Shown: positions 1 through 7,949 of the stretch, piece after piece
Numbering within the stretch: the stretch's first letter is position 1
Layout of the letters: every line of letters starts with the position of its first letter
Assembly (NCBI RefSeq): GCF_025630775.1
Contig: NZ_JAOSZE010000018.1
Coordinates: 62,001-126,000, forward strand
Source of the DNA: Actinoplanes sp. KI2
Lineage (GTDB): Bacteria > Actinomycetota > Actinomycetes > Mycobacteriales > Micromonosporaceae
Length of the DNA: 64,000 nucleotides
Direction of reading: 5' to 3'
Program-made: the position numbers and the translations under genes
The notes under the pieces: generated by a model
The model's database searches: none
What the model was told of the DNA's origin: nothing
Seen by the model: only the letters and a program-made list of their open reading frames with translations

Positions 1-217
1 AGATCATCAACCGTGTGGCTCTTGCGGGAGTGGTCCACGATGGAAAATCTGCTTGCGGTAGGGTCTGCAATCCCCGTCCGGTTCTTGCGGCGGATTTCAT
101 ACCTTCCGGAAGCCCGGTTCGTCGTGCCGACACGGGCCGAGACGCGCGGGTGGAAGGCCGGGTGATGAGCGTGCGGACGAGCCGTCCACGCGTCGCCGAT
201 CCCTGCGGAGGCGTCGG
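1..217. other. Left-edge non-coding stretch
   Basis: No convincing gene. A short open frame exists but has no recognisable family features and no ribosome binding site. The GGAG just before the GTG at 218 belongs to the GTPase gene. Confidence 0.4.
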
Positions 218-1903
218 GTGACCGAACCGCACGCCGGCCTCGCCGGCCTGATCGCGAGCGTGCGCGCCGAAGCCGTCAAGCTGGGCCGGGACGACCTCGC
301 CGCGCTGCTGCCCGCCCCGCCCGGACCGCGCGACAACCTGCTCCGGCCCCGGATCGTGGTCTGCGGCGGACCGGGCCGTGGCAAGTCGCGACTGGTCAAC
401 AGCCTGCTCGGCCGGCCCGGACTGGCACCGGTGGGCAGCCGGCCGACGACCGGCGGGTGGATCGAGTTCCGCTACGGGCCCGACGACATCCTCACCGCCG
501 TGCTCAGCGACCCCGGCGATCCGGGAACGCCGCGGCGAGTGCCGATCGGGCTGACCGAGCTTTCCGCGTACGCCACCCTCGCCCAGATCTCCGCTCCCGT
601 GCTCGGCGTCGACGCCCGCCTCGACGCCCCGGTGCTGCGCGACCTGGTCCTGGTCGACACGCCGGGGCTGGGCGGCCCGCACGCGGCCTGGAACGCCGAC
701 GCGCTGCTGTTCGTCAGCGACGCGACCGGCCCGGTCACCGAGCACGAGATCGCCTTCCTGGCGGCCGCGACCCAGCACATCGACACGATCGTGGTGGCGG
801 TCAACAAGAGCGACACGGCCGGCCACGACCGCGCCCTCGCCGAGACCCGCAGCCGCCTGGCCGCCCATCCCGACCTGGCCGCCCTCCCGGTCTTCGGCAT
901 CTCGGCCCGGCTCGCCGAGCAGGCCGCCCGCCCGGGCACCCCGCGGCACGTGGCCGTGCGGCTGACCGAGCTGGCCGGCACCCGCCAGCTGGTCGACCTG
1001 CTGACCTACGCGGCCACCGCCTCGATGCGCCGCCGGCGCGCGACGGTGCAGGCTCATGTGACCACCGCGGTCGTCCGCGAGCTGCTCGCCCACCTCGACC
1101 GGCTGGCCGCCCCCGAGGACCAGCTGGACGCCGAGATCGCCACGGTGACCATGCTGCTGGACGGCGGCGGCCTGCTCGGCGCCCGCTTCGAGGAGGCCCG
1201 GCGCGCCGCCACCCAGCGGTTCGTCGCCCACGCCGACGCGCTCGGCACCTGGCATCGCGGCGCCGCCGACTCCGGACCCGGCGACGAGCTGGAGATGGTG
1301 CCGCCCCGGCTCACCGTCGGCCTCGCCGTCGCCGGCTGGTCCGCGCTGGACCAGACCCAGGACGCGATCCTCGACTCGGTGCGCGACTGCCTCCGTGACG
1401 ACGTGCTGATACCGCCCGCCGCGGAGCTGAGCCTGCGCCTGCGCTCGCCCGAACCGCCCGCACCGCGATCCGCGGCGCCGGCGGGCGAGGACGGCGTCCG
1501 GGCCCGCGACCTGCTGCCCACGCTGACCGGCCTGCTCACCGGCTCGGCGATGGCGCTGACCGTGCTGACCGGCTCGGGCGCGGTCGGCGCGGACCTCGCG
1601 CTGGCCGCCTGCGCCGGCTGGTGGGGTCTGCGCGGCGAGGCCGGCACGCAGCACCGCACCCGCCTGTCGACCTGGGTGGAGGCCGCGGTCGCCGAGGCGA
1701 AGACGGCCTTCGAGAACGAGCTGCGGCGCCGGGTGAGCGCCGCCCGGCACTACATCGCCGAGGCCCTGCCCCGCCTGCTGGAGGCGCGGCGGGAACGGCT
1801 CCTGCGCCTGCGCGCCGATCAGCCGGACCGCCCGACAGGGGAGGAGTCCCGAGCCACGCTCGAGCGCGCGCTCGACGAGCTGTCCCGCCGCACCGCGGCA
1901 TGA
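218..1903 (+). CDS. Dynamin-like GTPase, membrane-associated
   Basis: A 561-residue P-loop GTPase. Visible motifs: G1 GGPGRGKS at residues 50-57, a Thr-rich G2 near 77, G3 DTPG at 147-150, G4 NKSD at 196-199 and a G5-like ISA near 228. After about 220 residues of helical sequence there is a hydrophobic double segment near residues 420-455, followed by a basic helical tail. This order (GTPase, helical stalk, membrane paddle, helices) is that of bacterial dynamin-like proteins, which bind and remodel membranes. Start: GTG with GGAG seven bases upstream. Its TGA overlaps an ATG at 1900, so a downstream gene may once have been translationally coupled to it. Bacterial dynamins often occur in pairs; no intact partner lies downstream here. 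Confidence 0.75.
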   Translation: MTEPHAGLAGLIASVRAEAVKLGRDDLAALLPAPPGPRDNLLRPRIVVCGGPGRGKSRLVNSLLGRPGLAPVGSRPTTGGWIEFRYGPDDILTAVLSDPGDPGTPRRVPIGLTELSAYATLAQISAPVLGVDARLDAPVLRDLVLVDTPGLGGPHAAWNADALLFVSDATGPVTEHEIAFLAAATQHIDTIVVAVNKSDTAGHDRALAETRSRLAAHPDLAALPVFGISARLAEQAARPGTPRHVAVRLTELAGTRQLVDLLTYAATASMRRRRATVQAHVTTAVVRELLAHLDRLAAPEDQLDAEIATVTMLLDGGGLLGARFEEARRAATQRFVAHADALGTWHRGAADSGPGDELEMVPPRLTVGLAVAGWSALDQTQDAILDSVRDCLRDDVLIPPAAELSLRLRSPEPPAPRSAAPAGEDGVRARDLLPTLTGLLTGSAMALTVLTGSGAVGADLALAACAGWWGLRGEAGTQHRTRLSTWVEAAVAEAKTAFENELRRRVSAARHYIAEALPRLLEARRERLLRLRADQPDRPTGEESRATLERALDELSRRTAA

Positions 1904-2229
1904 CTCGACCGGACCCGAACTGGATCCGCGTGCTGGCGTACGAGCACACGCGGGGATGCCCCTCGCCGACGGGTGCTGTGCGGCGTTGACTGCGCGACCG
2001 CGGCATCGACTGGATGCCGTTCGCGGTCGATGAGGTCCGATATTCGCAGGCGTGCGGCAGAGACGCGGACGGACATCCGCGCGCCTGGATCGACATCCGG
2101 ATCCGGGCGGCCGCGCTGCGGCGTCTCGGCCTCCACCCCGACCAGCCGACCTCGGTGGTGACCGCGCCCAGCCCGCCCGGCTGGTGGCACGCCGCGGCGG
2201 AGCGAGCCCGTTCTCGGGGGAAGTACTAG
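1900..2229 (+). pseudogene. Hypothetical gene interrupted by an in-frame TGA
   Basis: An ATG overlaps the stop of the GTPase gene (ATGA) and opens a frame of 29 codons that meets TGA at 1987-1989. The same frame then continues open for 80 codons to TAG at 2227-2229. The downstream part has ordinary protein-like composition (WIDIRIRAAALRRLGL, VVTAPSPPGWW). Read together they would give a protein of about 109 residues coupled to the GTPase. I do not recognise the family. The simplest reading is a nonsense mutation; a restart at the ATG at 2014 is possible but has no ribosome binding site. Confidence 0.35.
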
Positions 2230-2330
2230 TCCGGGCTGGCCGACTGCGGCGTCACCGCGACGACGTGCTCGGCCACCCAGGACTCGCGGCCGACCAGCTC
2301 GAGCTCGGAGAACGACAGATTGGCCAGGGC
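2226..2330 (-). pseudogene. C-terminal remnant of an unknown protein
   Basis: On the minus strand this reads as about 34 residues of protein-like sequence (SFSELELVGRESWVAEHVVA) ending in TAG. An in-frame TGA at 2331-2333 cuts it off upstream. No start or family can be assigned. It lies between the interrupted gene at 1900 and the DUF1348 gene and looks like a surviving gene tail; it could be chance. Confidence 0.25.
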
Positions 2331-2369
2331 TCAGCACCGGTCCATGATCGGGCACCGGGGCAAGCGGAC

Positions 2370-2819
2370 TCAGCGCAGTGGGATCTCGGTGCGGTCGCCG
2401 GCCGGGCGGGGCCCGAACAGGCGCCGCTCCGACTCGTCGATGCGCAGGTCGTTGATGCTGGCCTCGCGGCGTCGCATCAGCCCCTGGTCGTCGAACTCCC
2501 ACAGTTCGTTGCCGTAGCTGCGCCACCACTGCCCGCTCGCGTCGTGGCACTCGTACTGGAACCGTACGGCGATCCGGTCCTCGTCGAACGCCCACAGCGA
2601 CTTGCGCAGCGCGTAGTCCAGCTCGCGCTCCCACTTGGCGGTCAGGAAGGCGACGATCCCGGCGCGCCCGGTGACGAAGACGTCCCGATTGCGCCAGACC
2701 GAGTCCTCGGTGTACGCGAGGGCGACCCGCCCGGGGTCACGGGTGTTCCAGGCGTCCTCGGCGGCCTGCACCTTGGCGGCCGCGGTGTCGCGGGTGAACG
2801 GCGGTACCGGTGGTCGCAC
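2370..2819 (-). CDS. NTF2-like DUF1348 family protein
   Basis: A 149-residue protein of the small SnoaL/NTF2-like fold, DUF1348 type, recognised from its pattern: N-terminal RPPVPPFTRDTA, then AWNTRDP, TEDSVWRNR, WERELDYALRKSLWAF, and the C-terminal SYGNELWEFD and MRRREASINDL. Length is typical for the family. The function is not established; such proteins are cone-shaped, often stress- or redox-associated, and lack obvious catalytic motifs. The start codon lies close to a TetR-like remnant facing the other way, an arrangement common for this family with its regulator, so the gene may have lost its regulator. Confidence 0.85.
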   Translation of the reverse strand: MRPPVPPFTRDTAAAKVQAAEDAWNTRDPGRVALAYTEDSVWRNRDVFVTGRAGIVAFLTAKWERELDYALRKSLWAFDEDRIAVRFQYECHDASGQWWRSYGNELWEFDDQGLMRRREASINDLRIDESERRLFGPRPAGDRTEIPLR

Positions 2820-2861
2820 GCGAAGCTCCTCATCACTGATCGGCCACGACGGTCGCCGTGA

Positions 2862-2975
2862 CGATCGCTCGACGCCTTCCAGGCCGCCCGCGACTGGGAC
2901 GAGCAGTTCGACATCGGACTGCGGATGCAGTTCGACGCCATCGAGGCGTTAGCGCGCCCAGTCGATCTGGGTTGA
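2862..2975 (+). pseudogene. C-terminal remnant of a TetR-family regulator
   Basis: After an in-frame TGA the plus strand reads 37 residues with the character of a TetR ligand-domain tail (AARDWDEQFDIGLRMQFDAI) to a TGA at 2973-2975. The usual upstream DNA-binding half is absent. It is divergent from the DUF1348 gene and its end overlaps the 3' end of the hexosaminidase gene. I infer a deletion that removed most of a regulator; the resemblance is judged by eye only. Confidence 0.35.
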
Positions 2976-4514
2976 CCGGTAGAAGTTCACGCCCTGCTCG
3001 GCCCAGCGCGGTCCGTAGGCCCCGAGCCGCGACCGGAACGAGGCCCAGTCGTGCGAGCTCGACCACCCCAGTTCGGCGATCGCGGCCAGCCGCGGGAACG
3101 CCAGGAACTCGATGTCGGCCATCTTCCGCAGGGTCTCCGACCACAGCGGCGCCTCCACGCCCAGCACCGCCTTCGCCGGTACGTCGCTGAGCAGCGTGCC
3201 CGGGTCCCAGTCGTACGCGGTCTGCACCTCGATGTAGCCCGCCCAGTCCAGCCCGATCGGGGTTTCCGGGTTGTACTTCTGGTCGAGGTAGGCGAGATTC
3301 GCCGGCGACATGACCACCCTGGTGCCCCGCCGGACGGCGGCGGCCAGCGTCGCGTTCGACGTGTCCAGCCCCCAGTACTGCGCGATCGCGGCCGAGGCGG
3401 CCGGCGCCGCCGCGATGTCGTGCCAGCCGTACGCGGTCTTGCCGTACTTGGCCACCAGCGGCAGCACCCGTCGCTCGAAGGTCAGATAGTCGGCCGGCGA
3501 GGTCGCCTGCGCCTCGTCCCCGCCGATGTGGATGTACGGCCCGGGCGTCATCGCCGCCAGTTCCCGGAGCACGTCGTCGACGAACCTGTACGTGATCTCC
3601 TTGCCGATGCACAGCGAGCTGTAGCCCACGTCGGTGTCGGTCCGCGGCGGCGGCGCCACCCCGTCGCAGGTCAGTTCCGGGTACGCCACCTGGGCCGCGT
3701 TCACGTGCCCCGGCATGTCGATCTCCGGCACGATGGTGATGTACCGGTCGGCCGCGTAGCGGACCAGGTCCCGGTACTGCGCCTTGGTCAGGTACCCGCC
3801 GCCGACCCCGTCCACCCCGGTCCCGGGCGCGCCGCCGACCTGGGCCAGCCGCGGCCACGAGTCGATCTGGATCCGCCAGCCCTGGTCGTCCGCGAGGTGC
3901 AGGTGCAGGTAGTTCACCTTGAACCGGCTGATCTCGTCGAGGTACCGCTTGATCTCGTCCGGCGAGTGGAAATGCCGGGCCTCGTCGAGCATCGCCCCGC
4001 GATAGGCGAACCGGGGGTAGTCCACGATGTCCCCACCCGGCACCGTCCACCGCTGGTGCCGCGGTGTGCTCGCGTCGATCGCCGCCGGCAGCAGCTGCCG
4101 CAGCGTCTGCACGCCCGCGAAGAGCCCGGCGTTCCCGTTGGCCCGCAGCGAAATTTCCGATCTGCGTACGCCGAGCCGATAGCCCTCGGTGCCCAGCCGG
4201 GCGCCCACCGGCCCGGTGGCCAGCGAGATCACCGGCGTGCCGCCCGGCGCGTGCGCCACGATCGGCAACGCGTAACCGGTGGCCGGCCGCAGCGCCTCGG
4301 CCAGCCGGCGGGCGACGTCGAGCGCGGACGCCGGCGCCGCGATCACCGTCCCGGAGGTGAGCCGGAAATCCGGCCCGCCGGGATGCACCTCGACCGGCGC
4401 CGGGATGACGCTGCCGAGGGTCACCGGGGGCGGCGCGGTGACCGCCGAGGCCGCGGCGGGGGCGGCGGTCAACGGCAGGGCGAGGACGAGCAGTGCGGCG
4501 AGAGGTACGCGCAT
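2949..4514 (-). CDS. Secreted beta-N-acetylhexosaminidase, GH20
   Basis: A 521-residue glycoside hydrolase family 20 enzyme that removes terminal N-acetylglucosamine or galactosamine from chitin oligomers, glycans or peptidoglycan fragments. A signal peptide (residues 1-24, hydrophobic and ending in AAPAAASA) directs export. Residues 30-155 form the GH20b N-terminal domain. The catalytic barrel starts at YPRFAYRGAMLDEARHF; HLHLADDQGWRIQI is conserved, and the catalytic Asp-Glu pair sits in HIGGDEA (D333, E334), where substrate-assisted catalysis occurs. No carbohydrate-binding module is visible. It stands alone: the gene to the left is in decay and the next minus-strand gene starts 44 bp upstream. 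Confidence 0.93.
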   Translation of the reverse strand: MRVPLAALLVLALPLTAAPAAASAVTAPPPVTLGSVIPAPVEVHPGGPDFRLTSGTVIAAPASALDVARRLAEALRPATGYALPIVAHAPGGTPVISLATGPVGARLGTEGYRLGVRRSEISLRANGNAGLFAGVQTLRQLLPAAIDASTPRHQRWTVPGGDIVDYPRFAYRGAMLDEARHFHSPDEIKRYLDEISRFKVNYLHLHLADDQGWRIQIDSWPRLAQVGGAPGTGVDGVGGGYLTKAQYRDLVRYAADRYITIVPEIDMPGHVNAAQVAYPELTCDGVAPPPRTDTDVGYSSLCIGKEITYRFVDDVLRELAAMTPGPYIHIGGDEAQATSPADYLTFERRVLPLVAKYGKTAYGWHDIAAAPAASAAIAQYWGLDTSNATLAAAVRRGTRVVMSPANLAYLDQKYNPETPIGLDWAGYIEVQTAYDWDPGTLLSDVPAKAVLGVEAPLWSETLRKMADIEFLAFPRLAAIAELGWSSSHDWASFRSRLGAYGPRWAEQGVNFYRSTQIDWAR

Positions 4515-4558
4515 ACCCCGACGCTACATAAAGCCGCGTCGATCTGTGAAGAGTCCTA

Positions 4559-5626
4559 TCAGAGTTGGACGATCCGGCCCACGTTCGGTCGGACCCGGCC
4601 GGCGAGCACGTCCGACCAGGCCGACCGCAACCCGTCCGGGCCGTGGCCGACCTCCGTCGACAGCCACCCGCCGACGGCGCCGGTGAAGCGGTGCCACGCT
4701 TCGGCGAAGCGCCGGTCCAGTTCGTCGCGACCCCAGTCGCGGCGGCGCTTGCCCATCTGGACCGGGGCGAAGAACAGTTCGTCGGCCGCGTCGATGTCCG
4801 GGACCTGGTTGGTCAGGCCGACCGCGACGTCGCGGACCAGCGACGACCCGAGCTTCGCCCGCAGCTCGGCACGGGTGGCCGGCGTGCCGGAGAGGTCGAG
4901 GTAGGCGGTCGGCCCCGGGTCGCCGAGATCGGCGCCGTAGGGGAGCACCTCGTCGTAGCAACCCAGCGATCGCGTGAAGGCGACGTTCCCCGGCGAGGTG
5001 AGCCCGATCAGGCGCGGCCCGCTGCCGCGGAGAGAAAGCGCGGCCCCGTACGCCGTCTTGCTCGACGCCGAGGACACCACCAGCGTGGACGCCCCGAAGA
5101 AGGCGTTGTCGACCAGGTAGTCGGCGAGCATGAAGGAGGTGAAGAACAGCGGCCGCAGCAGGATCATCAGATCCTCCTGGTCGTGCCGGTAGGCCGGGTC
5201 CCCGGTGGTCAGCCGGTACGAGTTGTACGGCGACGGCAGGTCCGCCCGATGCGGCGAGGCGTCGTGGAACCCGGTCTCGTCGATGCGGTCGGCCCGCACG
5301 ATCAGGTCGGACGCCGGCGGCAGGAACCCGTAGAACCGCCGGCCCTCGAGAACGCCGGGCACCCGGGAGGCCACCACGTCGGCGAACCCCCACAGCGGCG
5401 GCAGCCCCCACTCGGGCCCGAGCCCCCGCGCCGCCGGCGGAAAGAAGTCCCAGTACCGCATGGACGAGCCGAGCACCGCGTACGTCACGTTGTTGGCGGT
5501 CAGGCCGACCCGATCGACCCGGAGCACTACCTCACCGGATCCCGGCGACGGCGTGTCGCCGTCCGACAAAATGGATTTCTCCAGATTGTCGCGCGAGACC
5601 GCGAATGTCCAAGAAGACGACGTCAT
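4559..5626 (-). CDS. DUF2855 family protein
   Basis: A 355-residue protein of the DUF2855 family. The N-terminal part (GEVVLRVDRVGLTANNVTYA) resembles the substrate domain of medium-chain dehydrogenases. The middle has a Rossmann-like stretch (STLVVSSASSKTAYGAAL, residues about 185-202) in place of the canonical GxGxxG nucleotide motif. The family is annotated as uncharacterised and MDR-like; no substrate can be given. It begins 22 bp after the exonuclease gene, so the two may be co-transcribed. Confidence 0.8.
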   Translation of the reverse strand: MTSSSWTFAVSRDNLEKSILSDGDTPSPGSGEVVLRVDRVGLTANNVTYAVLGSSMRYWDFFPPAARGLGPEWGLPPLWGFADVVASRVPGVLEGRRFYGFLPPASDLIVRADRIDETGFHDASPHRADLPSPYNSYRLTTGDPAYRHDQEDLMILLRPLFFTSFMLADYLVDNAFFGASTLVVSSASSKTAYGAALSLRGSGPRLIGLTSPGNVAFTRSLGCYDEVLPYGADLGDPGPTAYLDLSGTPATRAELRAKLGSSLVRDVAVGLTNQVPDIDAADELFFAPVQMGKRRRDWGRDELDRRFAEAWHRFTGAVGGWLSTEVGHGPDGLRSAWSDVLAGRVRPNVGRIVQL

Positions 5627-5648
5627 GAACCGACCGTAGAGGACGAAC

Positions 5649-6659
5649 TCAGAACAGCGCCATCTGCCCCGGCGTCGGATCGCGCCGAGCCGTCAGCCCG
5701 CCCCGGAAGACCCACGGCCGCAGCTCCGGCGTCTCCTCCGCCGTCTCGGCCGAGGCGGGCGGCGGGGGAGCCCCGCCCACGAGTGCCCACAGCGACGGCC
5801 CGAGATTGATCCCCCGGCCGCGCAGCGCCTGCCGCATCACCAGGTAGTCCAGCGGCAGCCGGGCCGAGGTCAGGGGCGGCAGGGTCAGGTCGTGCCGCAT
5901 GGTCATCAGTTCCCGGTTGCGCGCGACGGTCTCCCGCGCGCCGGGGCCGGTGAAGGCCGCGGCCGCCTGCGCCCCGACCGCCCCGGCCACCAGCGCGGGC
6001 GCCGCCTGCCAGGCCGCCTCCACGCTCCCGAAGGCGGCCAGCAGCTTCTTCGCGGTCGTGGCGCCGAACCGGCGTACGCCATGCAGGTTGTCGGACGGAT
6101 CGCCGCGCAGCGCCGCGAAGTCCCGGTACTGCGCAGCGGTCACGCCGTACAGCGCGGGCAGCCCGGCCGCGTCGATCAGCACCGCCTCGTCGAAGCCGCC
6201 GTTGCGCACCCGCAGCACCGAGGTGGTCTCGTCGATCAGCGCGAACGCGTCCCGGTCGCTGGTCATCAGCACCGACTCCCAGCCGGCCGCCCGGGCCGCC
6301 GCGGCCGCGCTGGCCAGCACGTCGTCGGCCTCGTAGGCCGGCGGCACCACGGTGCACACCCCGCAGTCGGCCAGCAGTCGGGGCGCGGCGGCCAACTGGG
6401 CGACCAGGTGGTCGGACTTGTCGGGGCGGTGGGCCTTGTACTGCGGGTAGGAGGTGCGGCGGGCCGACGACTCGGGGCAGTCGAAGCCGACGATCACCGC
6501 GTCGGGCGAGAGGTGCGCGGCCGCGCGCGCGAGATAGCCGACCAGTCCGCGCAGCGCCCAGATCGGGGAGCCGTCCGGCGCCTGCATGCCCTCGAAGGAC
6601 CCGGCATGATAGGCGCGGTGCAGCAGGCTGTTCCCGTCCAGGACCAATAGCAGCGGCAC
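5649..6659 (-). CDS. Standalone 5'-3' exonuclease / flap endonuclease
   Basis: A 336-residue protein equivalent to the N-terminal nuclease domain of DNA polymerase I without the polymerase. Metal-binding acidic motifs are present: LVLDGNSLLHRAYH at the N-terminus, VIVGFDCPESSARR, YEADDVLASAA, LMTSDRDAFALID, and the helix-hairpin-helix region LRGDPSDNLHGVRRFGATT. The family cleaves 5' flaps and RNA primers in repair and replication. Actinobacteria often carry such an extra copy beside polA. The start follows a strong hairpin (6679-6716), so it is probably separated from the arabinose operon upstream, although an orphan promoter at 6788-6815 points towards it. Confidence 0.88.
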   Translation of the reverse strand: MPLLLVLDGNSLLHRAYHAGSFEGMQAPDGSPIWALRGLVGYLARAAAHLSPDAVIVGFDCPESSARRTSYPQYKAHRPDKSDHLVAQLAAAPRLLADCGVCTVVPPAYEADDVLASAAAAARAAGWESVLMTSDRDAFALIDETTSVLRVRNGGFDEAVLIDAAGLPALYGVTAAQYRDFAALRGDPSDNLHGVRRFGATTAKKLLAAFGSVEAAWQAAPALVAGAVGAQAAAAFTGPGARETVARNRELMTMRHDLTLPPLTSARLPLDYLVMRQALRGRGINLGPSLWALVGGAPPPPASAETAEETPELRPWVFRGGLTARRDPTPGQMALF

Positions 6660-6678
6660 CGCAACAGCCTACGCGTGA

Positions 6679-6716
6679 CCCGGCGGGACCATCACTCCCC
6701 TGATGGCCCCGCCGGG
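6679..6716 (-). terminator. Hairpin terminator after the arabinose operon and orphan promoter
   Basis: Inverted repeat with 15 of 16 positions paired (arms 6679-6694 and 6701-6716, loop CTCCCC). No U-tract follows, as is usual for actinobacterial terminators. It lies 20 bp before the exonuclease start and would stop minus-strand transcripts from the arabinose operon and from the orphan promoter. Confidence 0.65.
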
Positions 6717-6730
6717 GGTTCACGGACGTC

Positions 6731-6748
6731 GTTGTTCACGTTAACAAC
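6731..6748. promoter_or_regulatory. LacI-type operator (near-perfect palindrome)
   Basis: GTTGTTCACGTTAACAAC pairs at 16 of 18 positions around a central CG, the classical LacI-family layout. It lies about 33-50 bp downstream of the expected start point of the orphan promoter. The core TGTTnnCG-nnnACA recurs at 6789 and 17631. Confidence 0.6.
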
Positions 6749-6787
6749 AAATAACATTGCTGCCCGATTACAACGCTGCTTCAAGAA

Positions 6788-6815
6788 ATGTTAACGATCA
6801 CAGACGCGCTGTCAA
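6788..6815 (-). promoter_or_regulatory. Orphan minus-strand promoter with overlapping LacI operator
   Basis: On the minus strand: -35 TTGACA (6810-6815), a 16-bp spacer and -10 TAACAT (6788-6793), a near-consensus vegetative promoter. A LacI-type operator, TGTTAACGATCACA on the plus strand (6789-6802), covers the -10 and part of the spacer, so a bound repressor would block it. The start point would be near 6781. No coding region follows before the hairpin at 6679-6716; the next gene is the exonuclease at 6659. Confidence 0.6.
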
Positions 6816-6893
6816 GACGCGCTCCCACCGCGTTTCAACGGACAATCCGGACGTCAAGTAATCGAAAGATGTCAATGTGGAAGGCGCGGCGGG

Positions 6894-7916
6894 TCAGAAG
6901 GCCGGCGGGGCCACGCTGTCCCGCTCGATGAGCTCCGGCGCGATGGTCCGCCGCTCGCCGACCTCGGCCGCCCCGGACACCTGCTCCATCAGCAGCTCCA
7001 GCGACGCCGTGGCCACCGCCGCGAAGTCGGGCCGGATGGTGGTCAGCGGCGGCGTGAAGTACGCCGCCTCGGGCACGTCGTCGAAGCCGACGATGCTCAC
7101 GTCGTCCGGCACCCGGCGGCCGTGCTCGTTGAGCGCCCGCAGCAGCCCCAGCGCGATGTGGTCGTTCGCCGTGAAGACCGCGGTGACGTCGGGCAGCCGG
7201 GCCAGCAGCTGGCCGTTGCGGTAGCCCGACCCGGCGCTCCAGTCCCCGGTCAGCAGCGGCGGGATCTCCACCCCGGCGTCGGTCAGCGTCTGCTCCCAGC
7301 CACGCACCCGCCCGGCCGCGTCGAACCAGTCGGACGGCCCGGCGATGTGCCACACCGTGCGGTGCCCCGCGTCGAGCAGGCGCTGGGTCGCGGCGCGGGC
7401 CCCGGCCTCCTGGTCGACGGTCACCAGGGTGCTCGACCGCTCGGGGTCGCCGTCGATGGTCACCAGCGGCACGTCGGCCGGCAGGTGCTCGAGGGCCGGC
7501 CCCGCGCTCTCCACCGGCGCGATCACGACGAGCCCGGCCACCCGCTGGTCCAGGTGACGCTCGACGGCCTCGGTGATGGACAGCTGGTCCAGGCTGCGCA
7601 CGCTGCTCACGTTCACCGCGAAGCCGACCGCCTGGGCCGCCTCCTCGAACGCGGTCAGCATCGACGCCGGGCCGAACAGCGACGAGTTCTGCGCGACCAC
7701 CCCGATCACCTGGGACGTGCCCGTGACCAGGGCACGAGCCGCCCGGTCGGGCCGGTACCCCAGCTCGGCGATCGCCGCCCGCACCTTGAGCCGGGTCTGC
7801 TCGCTCACGTTCTTGTGCTCGTTCAGCACCCGCGAAACGGTCTGATGTGACACCCCCGCCAGCCGGGCGACGTCCATCATGCCCGGCGGCCGTCCGCGCT
7901 TCACGCTCACCGACAC
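6894..7916 (-). CDS. LacI-family regulator, arabinose operon, downstream copy
   Basis: A 340-residue LacI/GalR repressor. The DNA-binding helix-turn-helix is at the N-terminus (MMDVARLAGVSHQTVSRVL, residues about 13-31), followed by the hinge YRPDRAARALVTG and a periplasmic-binding-protein-like sugar-sensing core ending in the typical VSIVGFDDVPEAAYFTPPLT. It is the last gene of the arabinose operon, 33 bp after araA. It closely resembles the regulator at 11803-12843 in helix and core motifs, so the operon encodes two related repressors. Binding an arabinose-derived inducer is inferred from context only. Confidence 0.92.
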   Translation of the reverse strand: MSVSVKRGRPPGMMDVARLAGVSHQTVSRVLNEHKNVSEQTRLKVRAAIAELGYRPDRAARALVTGTSQVIGVVAQNSSLFGPASMLTAFEEAAQAVGFAVNVSSVRSLDQLSITEAVERHLDQRVAGLVVIAPVESAGPALEHLPADVPLVTIDGDPERSSTLVTVDQEAGARAATQRLLDAGHRTVWHIAGPSDWFDAAGRVRGWEQTLTDAGVEIPPLLTGDWSAGSGYRNGQLLARLPDVTAVFTANDHIALGLLRALNEHGRRVPDDVSIVGFDDVPEAAYFTPPLTTIRPDFAAVATASLELLMEQVSGAAEVGERRTIAPELIERDSVAPPAF

Positions 7917-7949
7917 CCCGCATCCCGCTGTTGCGGGCAGAATATCCCC

